Below are positions 38,290 through 47,130 of a stretch of 64,000 bases of DNA, one piece after another (the stretch's first letter is position 1; every line of letters begins with the position of its first letter). The translations under genes were made by a program, and so were the position numbers. The stretch comes from a bacterium (GTDB taxonomy: Bacteria > Myxococcota_A > Polyangia > Nannocystales > Nannocystaceae): assembly GCA_024742475.1 (NCBI GenBank), contig JANSYI010000017.1, positions 1-64,000 on the forward strand. Reading direction: 5' to 3'. A model generated the notes under the pieces. It had not been told where the DNA came from. It saw only the letters and a program-made list of their open reading frames with translations, and searched no databases.

Positions 38290-39003
38290 ATGCAGGTCTA
38301 CGTCGGCACCAGCGGCTACCAGTACGACTTCTGGCGGGGTGGGATCTACCCCGAGGGTCTCGACAAGAGCGCGATGCTGGCTGCCTATGCGGAGCACTTC
38401 CGGACGGTCGAGGTGAACAACACCTTCTACAGGATGCCCAAGCGAGAGGTCGTGCAGCGATGGTCGGACGCCACCCCGGACGACTTCCGCTTCGTCATCA
38501 AGGCGTCCAAGCGCATCACCCACAAGGACCCGCTCACCGACGCCGACAGCTTGGCCTACCTCTTCAAGGTGCTCGAACCCCTCGAGGGCAAGCTGGGCGC
38601 GGTGCTCTTTCAGCTGCCTCCCTACCTTCGCAAAGGCGTCACTCGTCTGAAGGGGTTCTTGGACCTGCTGCCCGACGGGGCGCCGGCCGTGCTCGAGTTC
38701 CGCCACGTCAGCTGGTTCTGCGACGAGGTCTACGACGTGCTCCGCGGTGGCCCGGCCGCGATGAGCCTCGGCGACTTCGAGGGCAAGGCGTCGGACACCC
38801 TCGAGGGCGGCCGAACGCCGACCGTGCACACCGCCCCGTGGGGCTACGCCCGGCTGCGCGAAGACGGCTACGACGCCGCCGGCCTGCAGGCTTGGGCCGA
38901 GCGCCTTCGAGAGCCTTGGGAGCGCCTTTTCGTCTTCTTCAAACACGAAGAAACGGCCCCCCAGAACGCCAAGGCGTTCGCGGCGCTGTGCGGCGAGTCG
39001 TGA
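38290..39003 (+). CDS. DUF72 family protein
   Basis: The 237-residue cytoplasmic protein matches the DUF72 TIM-barrel family from the start (VYVGTSGYQYDFWRGG), with TVEVNNTFYRMP, FVIKASKRITH and VLEFRHVSWF, all in usual order and about the usual length. The family is widespread but its reaction is not firmly known. The ATG at 38290 fits the family N-terminus exactly. No operon partner follows, and a gap of more than 500 bases comes next. Confidence 0.93.
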   Translation: MQVYVGTSGYQYDFWRGGIYPEGLDKSAMLAAYAEHFRTVEVNNTFYRMPKREVVQRWSDATPDDFRFVIKASKRITHKDPLTDADSLAYLFKVLEPLEGKLGAVLFQLPPYLRKGVTRLKGFLDLLPDGAPAVLEFRHVSWFCDEVYDVLRGGPAAMSLGDFEGKASDTLEGGRTPTVHTAPWGYARLREDGYDAAGLQAWAERLREPWERLFVFFKHEETAPQNAKAFAALCGES

Positions 39004-39540
39004 TCGCGTCGCTAGCGATCAAATCCAGCGGCAGGTCAACCCCAAACGCGTGGCGTCGCTGAATTCGTGCGAATTGGGAGTGCGATGTTCACGCATGTCC
39101 GCATCTCGGAACCGTCGAGAGGAAAAACGACGAGATTCGAAAAAAAATCGAACGAGGTGATCGCCAGGGCTCCAGACCCCACCGAGGGCTAGGTCGACCC
39201 CACCCACCCCGAAAACCGCGATGTCCTACATCTGCCCCGTTGCGGAATGTGTGATGTCGGCCGCGCTTCTGGCGGTGTCGGATCAGGTTCGCCAGATCCG
39301 CGGATGTGGGACGAACCCCCCACGGGGGCTGTTGACCCACCTTGGGGGCGCACCGAGGGCATTTGACGACAATTGCTCGCGGTCCCCACCCCCCGCACTC
39401 TCTACATGCGCCTTGGGGAAGGCTCGGCCTGGCCGGCACGGACATCTCGACGAGATGTAGGTGCGGGCTCGAAGGACCGAAGGCGCTCAGTTTCGCCGGG
39501 GGGAGCCCGGCTCGTGCGCAAAGGAAGAAGGGGAGCACCA
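39004..39540. other. Long intergenic region upstream of a cytochrome-like operon
   Basis: This is the longest gap without any gene relic in the window. It contains an AT-richer stretch (around 39110-39155, including eight A) and a GTTGACC/TTTGACG pair near 39330-39370 that could include promoter -35 elements. It ends with the site AAGGGGAG upstream of the GTG at 39541. Open frames on both strands lack starts or family resemblance. It presumably holds the promoter and leader of the operon that follows. Confidence 0.45.
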
Positions 39541-41904
39541 GTGACTCGAAGCAAAATTAGACCCAATGGCATGCTGCCGCGGGCCATCGCGATTTGGATG
39601 GCCGCCGGAGCACTCGTCGCGTGTGGAGACGATACGGCCGGATCGCCGGGCGGCGACGGAGGCGAAGACTCCGAGACCGCTGGCGACACCGACGGTAGCG
39701 GAGGCGACACCGACGACGATCCCGAGAACCAGTGCGTTTCGAACGAGCGGTTCTTCGAGACCGAGGTTCAGACCATCCTTCAAGCCAACTGCCAGGCCTG
39801 CCACAACGTCGCGGGTGAGGCCAAGGGCACCGAGTTCCTCCTCGAGACGTCGGCCGTGCCCGACTACATCGAGCGCAACATGGCCGTCTTCGAGAAGATG
39901 TCCAAGCTGCAGTTCGAAGGCGAGCCCTGGGTCGTCCTCAAGCCCACGGGCGTGATGGAGCACCAAGGCGGCGTCCGCTTCGTGACGGACTCGCCCGAGC
40001 ACGAAGTGTTCAAGGAGATGATCGGTCGCCTCGAGAACCCGGTCGAGTGCCAGGACCAAGAGGACATCGTCGCGGAGTTCTTCGTCGACGTCGACATGCT
40101 CGACGACGTGCAGACGCTCCGCAAGGCGACGCTGCTGCTCGCCGGCCGCGTGCCCACGCAGGCCGAGATCGACCGCGTCGCCGCCGGAGAAGAAGGCGCC
40201 CTCGACGAGGTGCTGCTCGAGGTGATGCGAGAGGACGGCTTCTACGAGCGCGTCGCCGACATCTACAACGACCAGTTCCTGACGCGTCGCTACCACTCGT
40301 CCAACCCCGACTCCGCGATCGACCTGCTGTCGCGCGCCGACTACCCCTCGGCCGACGCGCTCGACAACGCTGAGCTCGACTACGCGGAGCAGGCGGGCAA
40401 CGACGCCATCGCCGAAGAGCCGCTGCGGCTCATCGAGTACATCCTGCGCAACGACCTCCCCTACACCGAGGTCCTCACCGCCGACTACACGGTCGTCAAC
40501 CCGTTCTCCGCTCAGGTCTACGGTATCGACGTCGAGTTCGAAGACCCGACCGACCCCAACGAGTTCGTCGAGGCGCGCCTGCCGGGCATCCCGCACGCGG
40601 GTATCCCCACGATGACCACGTACTTGGCGCGTTGGACGACCACTCGCACCAACCGCAACCGCGCCCGCTCCCGTCGCTTCCAGGAGTTCTTCCTGGCCAC
40701 CGACGTGCTCGCGCTCGGCACTCGTCCCACCGACGCCTCGGGCTCGGGCTACGACAACCCGACGCTCAACGACGCCAACTGCGTCTCGTGCCACACGGCG
40801 GTCGACCCCATCGCGGGCGCCTTCGCCAACTGGGACGCGACCGGTCGCTACCGTCCGCAAGGCCACCCGCTTCGGGGCGAGAACGAGAACAACCCCGACC
40901 TGCTCGATGTGCCCGAAAACGGCTGGTACTCGGACATGCGGGTGCCCGGCTACAAGGACCAGGCCCTGCCCGGCGACTTCGAGCCGGCTGCGCTGCAGTG
41001 GCTGGGCTACGAGGCGGCGACGGACGACCTGTTCGCGCTCAGCCCCGTGCACATCATCTACCGCGGCCTCTTCGGACGCGCCCCGCTCATCGAGCCCTCC
41101 GACCCGAACGCGACCGGCTTCCTCGAAGGCGTCCGCGCAGCCAAGGCGCAGCGCAAGGTCTTCCAGGAGATCGCCGAGCGCTTCAGCGACAGCGACTACG
41201 ACCTGCGTGTCGTCTTCCTCGAGCTGGTCAAGTCGCCGTACTTCCGGGCCTACAACGTCCGCGGCGAGCTCACGCCCGAGCGCGAGCTCGAGCTGGCCGA
41301 CGTGGGCATCGCCCGCTGGCTCACGCCCGAGGAACTCAACAACAAGATCGAGTCCACGCTCGATGTGCCTTGGGGCCCGCAAGACAACCCCAACCTGCTC
41401 AACCGCGACCAGTTCCTGATCCTCTACGGCGGCATCAACTCCGATGACGTCACCGAGCGGGCCTACGACGCGAGTGGAACCTCGGCGAACATCGCCAAGC
41501 GGATGGCCAACGAGGTCGCCTGCTCGGCCGTCGCCCGCGACTTCGTCAAGCCGGCGGGGCAGCGCATGCTCTTCGGCAACACCGAACCCACGGGGGGTCC
41601 GAACCAGTCGGTTCGCGAAACCATCCAGCACATGCACTGGCATCTGCTCGGGGAGCAGCTCGAGATCGACGATCCCGAGATCGACCGCTCCTACGACCTG
41701 TTCGTCTCCGCCTACGAAGAGGGACAGCGAGGCCTGCTCGCCGAGGAGTACGGCATCGGCCTGGGCAACTGCGCCGCGACGACCGACGCCTGGACGGGCG
41801 AGGAACTCGAGACGACCCTCACCGACGACGAAGACTTCACGATCCGTGCCTGGATCGCGGTCACGTCCTACATGCTCACCGACTGGAACTTCCTTCACGA
41901 ATAG
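39541..41904 (+). CDS. DUF1549/DUF1588-type cytochrome-like lipoprotein
   Basis: The 787-residue protein starts with GTG at 39541, preceded by AAGGGGAG 7 bases upstream. The signal peptide ends ALVAC and a Gly/Asp/Glu linker follows. Two CxxCH sites suggest haem binding: CQACH (from residue 84) and CVSCH (from 414, in a DUF1588-like context DPIAGAFANWD). Between them is a helical domain of DUF1549 type (LRKATLLLAGRVPTQAEID and IYNDQFLTRRY). It is paralogous to the protein at 57947 across its length. It is followed after 12 bases by a DUF1501 gene, the usual partner. Electron transfer outside the cell is a family-level guess. Confidence 0.88.
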   Translation: MTRSKIRPNGMLPRAIAIWMAAGALVACGDDTAGSPGGDGGEDSETAGDTDGSGGDTDDDPENQCVSNERFFETEVQTILQANCQACHNVAGEAKGTEFLLETSAVPDYIERNMAVFEKMSKLQFEGEPWVVLKPTGVMEHQGGVRFVTDSPEHEVFKEMIGRLENPVECQDQEDIVAEFFVDVDMLDDVQTLRKATLLLAGRVPTQAEIDRVAAGEEGALDEVLLEVMREDGFYERVADIYNDQFLTRRYHSSNPDSAIDLLSRADYPSADALDNAELDYAEQAGNDAIAEEPLRLIEYILRNDLPYTEVLTADYTVVNPFSAQVYGIDVEFEDPTDPNEFVEARLPGIPHAGIPTMTTYLARWTTTRTNRNRARSRRFQEFFLATDVLALGTRPTDASGSGYDNPTLNDANCVSCHTAVDPIAGAFANWDATGRYRPQGHPLRGENENNPDLLDVPENGWYSDMRVPGYKDQALPGDFEPAALQWLGYEAATDDLFALSPVHIIYRGLFGRAPLIEPSDPNATGFLEGVRAAKAQRKVFQEIAERFSDSDYDLRVVFLELVKSPYFRAYNVRGELTPERELELADVGIARWLTPEELNNKIESTLDVPWGPQDNPNLLNRDQFLILYGGINSDDVTERAYDASGTSANIAKRMANEVACSAVARDFVKPAGQRMLFGNTEPTGGPNQSVRETIQHMHWHLLGEQLEIDDPEIDRSYDLFVSAYEEGQRGLLAEEYGIGLGNCAATTDAWTGEELETTLTDDEDFTIRAWIAVTSYMLTDWNFLHE

Positions 41905-41916
41905 GAGAGCCCCAAA

Positions 41917-43212
41917 ATGGATCGCCGTTCATTCATCAAACTCGCGTCTCTGTCTGGCCTCTCCGTCGTTGCTCCCACCGCATTCGCCGGTCTGGGAACC
42001 AATCGACACTCCGCCATCGACCCCTACACCGGACCGCTCTTGCTGAGCTTCCAGGCGTCGGGCGGCTGGGAGACCCGCTTTCACTGCGACCCCAAGATCC
42101 AGCTGTCGGCGAACGAGGGCAACCCTCGCTCGCACGTCACGGCCACCGAGAAGATCGGTGACATCGAGTTCGCCGCCGAATGGCCCGAAGAGTTCTTCGG
42201 CGGACGAGGACCCGAGATCACCGCCTTCTACGAGAAGCATGCCCAGCGCATGACGGTCATCAACGGCATCGACCAGATGACCAACGGCCACGACGAAGGC
42301 CGCACGCACACCGCCACGGGTACGCTCAACATGGGCCACCCAACCCTCGGCGCCCTCATGGCGGGTCACTACGACCCCTCGCTTCCCATGGCGTACCTCG
42401 CCTTCGGCGGCGTGACCGAAACGGCCGGCGTGGTCGCACGGACTCGTGCCAACAACCTCGACGTCCTCTCGCGGGTCGCGTTCCCCGAGCTTCAGGACCC
42501 GAACAACCCCGACTCCACCTACCAGCCGCAGCCGGTGCTCGACATGATCAGCGCTGCGCAGGAGGAGCGAGACGCGGCAATCCTCGCCAAGCAGGGTCTG
42601 CCGCGGTTCAAGACCTCGGTCGACCGCCTCTACGCCGCGCGGGCTGGCTCCGACGAGCTTCGCAAGCTCCAGGACTACCTGCCCGAGAACGTCGAGGGCG
42701 GCATCTTCGGCCAGATTCAGGTCGCCCTGGCGGCGTACCAGGCCGGCCTGTGCGTGGCGGCCGAGCTGAGCATGGGTGGCTTCGACACCCACGGCAACTC
42801 GGACACCGCCGCAGTCGACCGCCTCACGGGGCTGCTGAACGCCCTCGACTTCGCATACGAGTCGGCGAGCGAGCTCGGCCTGATGAACAAGGTCATCATC
42901 ACGGCCGGGTCGGACTTCTCGCGAACGCTCGGCTACAACGGCGGCATGGGTGCCGACCACTGGCCCGTGGGCACCGTCATCGCCATGGGCGCTGGCGTCC
43001 CCGAGAACCGTCAGGTCGGTGCGACCGATGACAACGCGCGAGCGCTGGGCATCAACCCCGACCTCACGGTCAACAACAACAACACGAACCGCAAGGTCAC
43101 GCCTGCGGACGTGCACTACACCCTCCGCAAGGCGGTCGGTGTGGACGACGGCGAAATCGCTTCGATGTTCCCTCTGTCCACCAGCGGAGAGCCGCTGGAC
43201 CTGTTCGCATAG
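41917..43212 (+). CDS. DUF1501 family Tat-exported protein
   Basis: The 431-residue protein opens with DRRSFIKLASLSGL, a twin-arginine signal. It contains DUF1501 features: LLLSFQASGGWETRFHCDP, MTVINGIDQMTNGHDEGRTH and GGFDTHGNSDTAAVDRL, with metal-type His and Asp positions of the alkaline-phosphatase-like fold. It ends near a TSGEPLDLF tail. It lies 12 bases after the cytochrome-like gene, and a strong terminator follows. The pair is duplicated at 57947-61612. The substrate is unknown. Confidence 0.92.
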   Translation: MDRRSFIKLASLSGLSVVAPTAFAGLGTNRHSAIDPYTGPLLLSFQASGGWETRFHCDPKIQLSANEGNPRSHVTATEKIGDIEFAAEWPEEFFGGRGPEITAFYEKHAQRMTVINGIDQMTNGHDEGRTHTATGTLNMGHPTLGALMAGHYDPSLPMAYLAFGGVTETAGVVARTRANNLDVLSRVAFPELQDPNNPDSTYQPQPVLDMISAAQEERDAAILAKQGLPRFKTSVDRLYAARAGSDELRKLQDYLPENVEGGIFGQIQVALAAYQAGLCVAAELSMGGFDTHGNSDTAAVDRLTGLLNALDFAYESASELGLMNKVIITAGSDFSRTLGYNGGMGADHWPVGTVIAMGAGVPENRQVGATDDNARALGINPDLTVNNNNTNRKVTPADVHYTLRKAVGVDDGEIASMFPLSTSGEPLDLFA

Positions 43213-43232
43213 GCCGAGACGCGCGGTCACCT

Positions 43233-43259
43233 GGGGCCCGGGACGCCGGGCCCCTCTTT
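43233..43259 (+). terminator. Strong rho-independent terminator after the DUF1501 gene
   Basis: Stem GGGGCCCGG (43233-43241) pairs perfectly with CCGGGCCCC (43246-43254) across the loop GACG and is followed by TCTTT. The stem is nine GC pairs long. Confidence 0.85.
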
Positions 43260-43289
43260 CCAAATCGAGCTTCAACACGGGGACAGAGG

Positions 43290-44759
43290 ATGAAAATCGA
43301 GAGCGTTAGAGTGGTTCTGGGTGCCGCCCTGATGGCATCCGCAGGTTGTTACGCTGGCGTGCCCACCGGGCAGGGCGGAGACACCGACGGTTCGTTCGAC
43401 ACCGAAGACGGCGAAGGCGGAGGACCCGGAGGCGGGTCTGACGACGAGTCGGACGATGGTGGCGAAAGCGGCGAGTCTGGGAACGCGGACTCCGGGGACA
43501 ACCCGGCCGAGCCGCCCGATCCGCCCGATGGCTGCCTTGCTGGCTCGATTGGCTGCGAGTGTCTGGACAACGAGTGCATGGGTCTGAGCACGTGCATCGA
43601 CGACGTGTGCACGCCGGCACCTCCCGTGCCCGACGTCGAGGGTCCGTCGGCGGCAATCGCCGGCGTTGCGATCGCGCTCGATGGTGCGCTCAACGTGCCC
43701 AACGAGCTCGACGGGCAAAACGTGTTCGAGTCGCTCCTGTGGGAGCAGGTCTCGGGCCCCGAGGCCGACCTCGAGTACGAGGCCAACTCGGAGGCCGTGG
43801 CTTGGATTCCGCCGGGCGCCAACGACAACGCCGAGCTCACCTTCCGGCTCACGGCCGAGCTCGGTGGCGTGGTCGAGTCGGGCGAGTACACGCTGAGCGT
43901 GCTGCCGGCGCAGGCCAACGAGATCTTCACCAAGTCGATGGGCGTGCCCGAGTTCGGCGCGGTGCTCATGGGGCGCGGTGCAGACAGCGTGTGGCTGTCC
44001 ACCGACCTCGGCGTCGTCGCGCGCCTCGGTGACGAGGGTATCGACACCCAGGAGGATCTCACCAGCCGAGTCACGCAGATCCGCGGCTACGGCAACAACC
44101 GCGTGCTCTTCACCCAGCCGGACCTCGGCCGCGTGATGGAGTTCAACGCCAACAACAACATGTACTCCGAGTTCCTCACCGAGCTCACCTCGGGCGATCC
44201 GCTCGGCCCGGTGATCTCGATGGCGCCCGGACCTGGTGGCGACCTCTACTTCGGTACCGAGGACATGAGGATCGTGCTGTACGACGATCCCGACGACGCC
44301 GAGCCGGCGGTCACGATCGACCGCTTCACGCTGGCGCAGGTCCCCACGGCGATGACGATTGGGCAGCACCCGGTCGCGCCGGATGATGACGAGGACGACG
44401 AGGGGCTGGTGCTCTACTACGGCACCGACACCGGTGACGTCTGGCAGGTCGCGCTGACCGAGGCCGAGGTCCTCGACGGGCCGGAGGTCGGCACACCGAT
44501 GGAGTACGTCTCCATCCCGGGGACGGGTCCCGTCACCGGCATCCTCGTCGACAGCTTCCGCAACATGTGGGTCGGCAAAGGGGACACGCTCTACCTCGTG
44601 CGCCGCCGGTTCGACACCGAGCCGTCCGTCGTTCGAGAGATCAGCGTGCCCGCCGGGCTGGGAGGGTTCGCGGGCCTTCACGCGCCCGACCAGGACCGAC
44701 TCGACTGGGTCGACCCGTCCACGGGCAACGTGGCACGGCTGCAGACCTACGAGGAGTGA
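43290..44759 (+). CDS. Lipoprotein with predicted beta-propeller domain
   Basis: The 489-residue lipoprotein (lipobox ASAGC) has an acidic Gly/Ser/Asp linker and a small Cys-rich motif (CLAGSIGCECLDNECMGLSTC). A domain with repeats of the type GADSVWLSTDLGVVARL, GNNRVLFTQPDLGRVMEF and GGDLYFGTEDMRIVLYDD follows, spaced like the blades of a propeller. Function is unknown. It follows the DUF1501 gene but a strong terminator lies between, so it may be expressed separately. Another terminator follows. Confidence 0.8.
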   Translation: MKIESVRVVLGAALMASAGCYAGVPTGQGGDTDGSFDTEDGEGGGPGGGSDDESDDGGESGESGNADSGDNPAEPPDPPDGCLAGSIGCECLDNECMGLSTCIDDVCTPAPPVPDVEGPSAAIAGVAIALDGALNVPNELDGQNVFESLLWEQVSGPEADLEYEANSEAVAWIPPGANDNAELTFRLTAELGGVVESGEYTLSVLPAQANEIFTKSMGVPEFGAVLMGRGADSVWLSTDLGVVARLGDEGIDTQEDLTSRVTQIRGYGNNRVLFTQPDLGRVMEFNANNNMYSEFLTELTSGDPLGPVISMAPGPGGDLYFGTEDMRIVLYDDPDDAEPAVTIDRFTLAQVPTAMTIGQHPVAPDDDEDDEGLVLYYGTDTGDVWQVALTEAEVLDGPEVGTPMEYVSIPGTGPVTGILVDSFRNMWVGKGDTLYLVRRRFDTEPSVVREISVPAGLGGFAGLHAPDQDRLDWVDPSTGNVARLQTYEE

Positions 44760-44782
44760 GCTTCGCGCGGCGTGCAACGCGG

Positions 44783-44820
44783 AGCCCCGGCTTCGGCAAA
44801 CGCGCCGGCCGGGGCTTCTT
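44783..44820 (+). terminator. Rho-independent terminator after the propeller lipoprotein
   Basis: AGCCCCGGC (44783-44791) pairs with GCCGGGGCT (44808-44816) around a 16-base loop and is followed by TCTT. Confidence 0.65.
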
Positions 44821-44889
44821 CGTGGCGTTGCCGCAGCGTCACCGAACGACGGGACGCCTCGAAAACCGCTGCTACACTCCGCGCGCCGC

Positions 44890-45204
44890 ATGCCCACCCA
44901 GTACAAGGCACACACCTTCAAAGAGTCCGATTCCTGGGAAACGGTCGACACCTACTGGAGCAGCCCGCTCTCGTACTGGGCGATGAAGAGCATGCGTGTC
45001 GAGCCCCCTGTCCCTCTGAGGGTCAAGACCATGGGTCGCGTCGTCGAGGAATCCGACGAAGGGTGGATCAACTACGGCGGGCTGAGCGCGGTTTTGGTGC
45101 AGTCCGTGCAGGCCCGGGGCAAGGCTGGGCAGAAGATCCGCGCGATCATCTCGGATGGGACGGTCGACGAGCACGGCGAGGTCAACGACGCGGAGCTCCT
45201 CTGA
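44890..45204 (+). CDS. Small soluble protein of unknown function
   Basis: The 104-residue protein has no signal peptide and reads MPTQYKAHTFKESDSWETVD at the start, with a mixed alpha/beta pattern (VPLRVKTMGRVVEES, AGQKIRAIISDGTV). No family was recognised. It is an independent unit after the terminator at 44783-44820 and is convergent with the small lipoprotein gene (6 bases between stops). Confidence 0.7.
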   Translation: MPTQYKAHTFKESDSWETVDTYWSSPLSYWAMKSMRVEPPVPLRVKTMGRVVEESDEGWINYGGLSAVLVQSVQARGKAGQKIRAIISDGTVDEHGEVNDAELL

Positions 45205-45210
45205 CGGCGC

Positions 45211-45540
45211 TCAGCTCCCGGCAAACCCCTCGCAGGCCGCGTCGCGCTCTCGCAGGAGGTCGTCACACTCCTGCACCCTAGACCGCCCGTCGTCACACGA
45301 CGCCATGTCGAGACATGCCCACGTCGACAACAACGCCTCGAAGCACGCGGTGTCCTCGACGGCGGCGGGGCACGTCTCCTCACAAGCCGCGCGCGCGTCA
45401 CCGAGGCACGTCTCAGCGCGGCGGCAGTAGCTCTCACAAGGACTCGGCGGGCCCTCCTCGAGCGCACCACCGCCGACGTCCTTCGAGTCGAGCAGGCATG
45501 CGGGCTGGGCGAGCGCTGCCACCAGTAACAGCGGCAGCAT
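45211..45540 (-). CDS. Small Cys-rich lipoprotein
   Basis: Taking the ATG at 45540, which gives a clean signal (LPLLLVAALAQPAC), the product has 109 residues. Eight Cys in CESYC, ETC, CEETC, CFE and similar positions follow the acidic linker. This pattern suggests a disulfide-rich fold outside the cytoplasm. It starts 20 bases after the stop of the Cys-rich lipoprotein at 45561, so the two probably form an operon. Function is unknown. Confidence 0.72.
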   Translation of the reverse strand: MLPLLLVAALAQPACLLDSKDVGGGALEEGPPSPCESYCRRAETCLGDARAACEETCPAAVEDTACFEALLSTWACLDMASCDDGRSRVQECDDLLRERDAACEGFAGS

Positions 45541-45560
45541 CAGGCTACGAGCGGCCGTCC

Positions 45561-46028
45561 CTACTGCGGTGGAAGGCAGAGGTCCAACGCCGCTTGGCAA
45601 GCCGCTCCGCTGTAGCTCTCGTCGCAATCGCCCTCGAAGTCCGAATCGGTTTCTCCGTACAGGATCTCACAGGTCTTCGGCCACAGCTGAGGCTCGGGGA
45701 AGTGATCGGGGCAATGCTCGGAGAGTGATTCGGAAACGTCTCGCGACCACCCATCGTCGACCTCCCGACGCATCACGACGGTGCGGCAGTCGTTCGCGCA
45801 GGTCTGAACGCACACCGTCTCCGTCTCCGTCGCCTCGACGCAGTCGTATGCGCACTCGGGGTCGGGACTGAAGCCCCCACCCACGGCCCCTGCGCCATCC
45901 GCCGAGTTGGCACCGGAGCGTTCGTCGGACGGACCGCCCGAGCTCGAGTCGCAGGCTGCCAGGGACAACGACCCGACGAGGATGCAGAGCGTCATGGTGA
46001 GGTTCGAAAGGGAAGTGGAGTGGAACAT
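45561..46028 (-). CDS. Cys-rich lipoprotein
   Basis: The 155-residue lipoprotein (ATG at 46028, lipobox SLAAC) has a Ser/Gly linker and Cys in motifs CAYDC, TVCVQTCANDC, EHC, KTC, GDC, CQAALDLC. The spacing recalls the smaller protein encoded just downstream. It is divergent from the envelope-protein gene at 46070, with only 41 bases between starts. That places it near the envelope-protein/sigma module; a functional link is possible but not shown. Confidence 0.75.
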   Translation of the reverse strand: MFHSTSLSNLTMTLCILVGSLSLAACDSSSGGPSDERSGANSADGAGAVGGGFSPDPECAYDCVEATETETVCVQTCANDCRTVVMRREVDDGWSRDVSESLSEHCPDHFPEPQLWPKTCEILYGETDSDFEGDCDESYSGAACQAALDLCLPPQ

Positions 46029-46069
46029 GCTTTCGTTGTTGGCCGGTGCCCGCCATATTTGTCGAGGCG

Positions 46070-47053
46070 ATGCACTTTTCTTTGCTGGCGGTGCTGTTCG
46101 TGGCTGCGGCGGCGCCCGTAGACGGACTCGACCTGACATGGGACGCACCGGCGACATGCCCGACCGCCGTCGATGTTCGAGAGAGCATCGAGGGGCTGGT
46201 CGCGGCGGTGCATGACCCCCAAGCCACCACCGTCGTGGCGGAAGTCTCGGCCCCGGAGGACGATGGATGGCGACTCGCGCTGCGTGTGGAGAGTGCCCTG
46301 GTGTCGAGTCATCGGACATTGCGGGCCGAGTCCTGCGCAGAGTTGGCCAACGCGACCGCGATGATCGCTGCGATCGCAATCGACCCGTTCGCGACGACCG
46401 CAAACGAGCCCGCCGAAGGGGGGGATCCACAAACCGCGCCAATCGAAGAGCCGGAACCGGAACCAGACCCGGAACCGGAACCGGAACCCGAACCGGAACC
46501 CGAACCCGAGCCCGTGCGCGACACGGCCCCGCCCACGGAGGGGTGGTCGATCGGCATCGGCGGAGGCGCCACGTGGTCCTCGAACGTCGTGGGGGGCCTC
46601 CGGCTCATCGCGGGGTGGGAGCATCGCCGCCTGGCGCTACGTTTCGGGTCCGACGTATGGCTTCCCCGGCGATACGAAGACGGAGACGACACCCCGCGCG
46701 GCGTGACCGTCAGCCACGCTCTCGGACACTTGCGCGTCTGCTACGTCCCCGCCCGCGGAGGCCTCGCCGCTGTGATGTGTGCGGGGGCGCGCGGCGGTGG
46801 CACGGTCGGCCGCGCCTTTGGAGTCGCCGCACCAAGAACCCGCGTGTCGCTCGCCCTCGCCGCGTTCTCGAGCATCGGGGTTCGCTGGAGCCCGAGCCGG
46901 AACAGACCCTCGGTCAGCCTCTTCTTGGATGTCGAGCCCGGGGTGCAACTCACGCGCCCGCACTTTCACACGACGGGTCGATCCGCGGCGTTCGTGGGCA
47001 GCTTCGTCTCCCTGTCCATCATCGGGGGGGCCGCAGTGCAGTTCGGCCGCTGA
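46070..47053 (+). CDS. Exported envelope protein paired with a sigma factor (second copy)
   Basis: The 327-residue protein (ATG at 46070) has a signal peptide (FSLLAVLFVAAAAP). An N-terminal domain (LTWDAPATC and CAELANATAMIAAIAI) is followed by a Glu-Pro tandem linker. The C-terminal region is beta-barrel-like (IGIGGGATWSS, LAVALRFGSD-type strands, FVGSFVSLSIIGGAAVQFGR). It is a paralogue of 23201-24178 and is likewise followed by a sigma gene with a membrane tail. That two-gene order appears twice in the window. It may be a sensor or porin-like partner of the sigma factor; the barrel is inferred from strand pattern only. Confidence 0.78.
   Translation: MHFSLLAVLFVAAAAPVDGLDLTWDAPATCPTAVDVRESIEGLVAAVHDPQATTVVAEVSAPEDDGWRLALRVESALVSSHRTLRAESCAELANATAMIAAIAIDPFATTANEPAEGGDPQTAPIEEPEPEPDPEPEPEPEPEPEPEPVRDTAPPTEGWSIGIGGGATWSSNVVGGLRLIAGWEHRRLALRFGSDVWLPRRYEDGDDTPRGVTVSHALGHLRVCYVPARGGLAAVMCAGARGGGTVGRAFGVAAPRTRVSLALAAFSSIGVRWSPSRNRPSVSLFLDVEPGVQLTRPHFHTTGRSAAFVGSFVSLSIIGGAAVQFGR
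46451..46513 (+). repeat. Short tandem Glu-Pro codon repeat
   Basis: Hexamers of the GAACCG/GAACCC type repeat about ten times inside the envelope-protein gene and encode an alternating Glu-Pro linker. Such tracts can expand or contract by slippage in steps of two residues without breaking the frame. Confidence 0.8.
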
Positions 47054-47130
47054 GTCTCCGCGTGCGTGCAAGAAAAGTGCGTGGGCCGATGACGAAAACG
47101 GTTCGGTCCGGCCAACAAGGAGTTCGCGCC

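Noticed and set aside
39089..39538. A minus-strand frame in the long intergenic gap
   Set aside because: There is no family resemblance, no signal peptide and no credible start; it also runs through the likely promoter of the operon.
39487..41898. An 803-codon open frame on the minus strand
   Set aside because: It is antisense to the cytochrome-like gene and arises from high GC; it has no family resemblance and the opposite strand has clear motifs.
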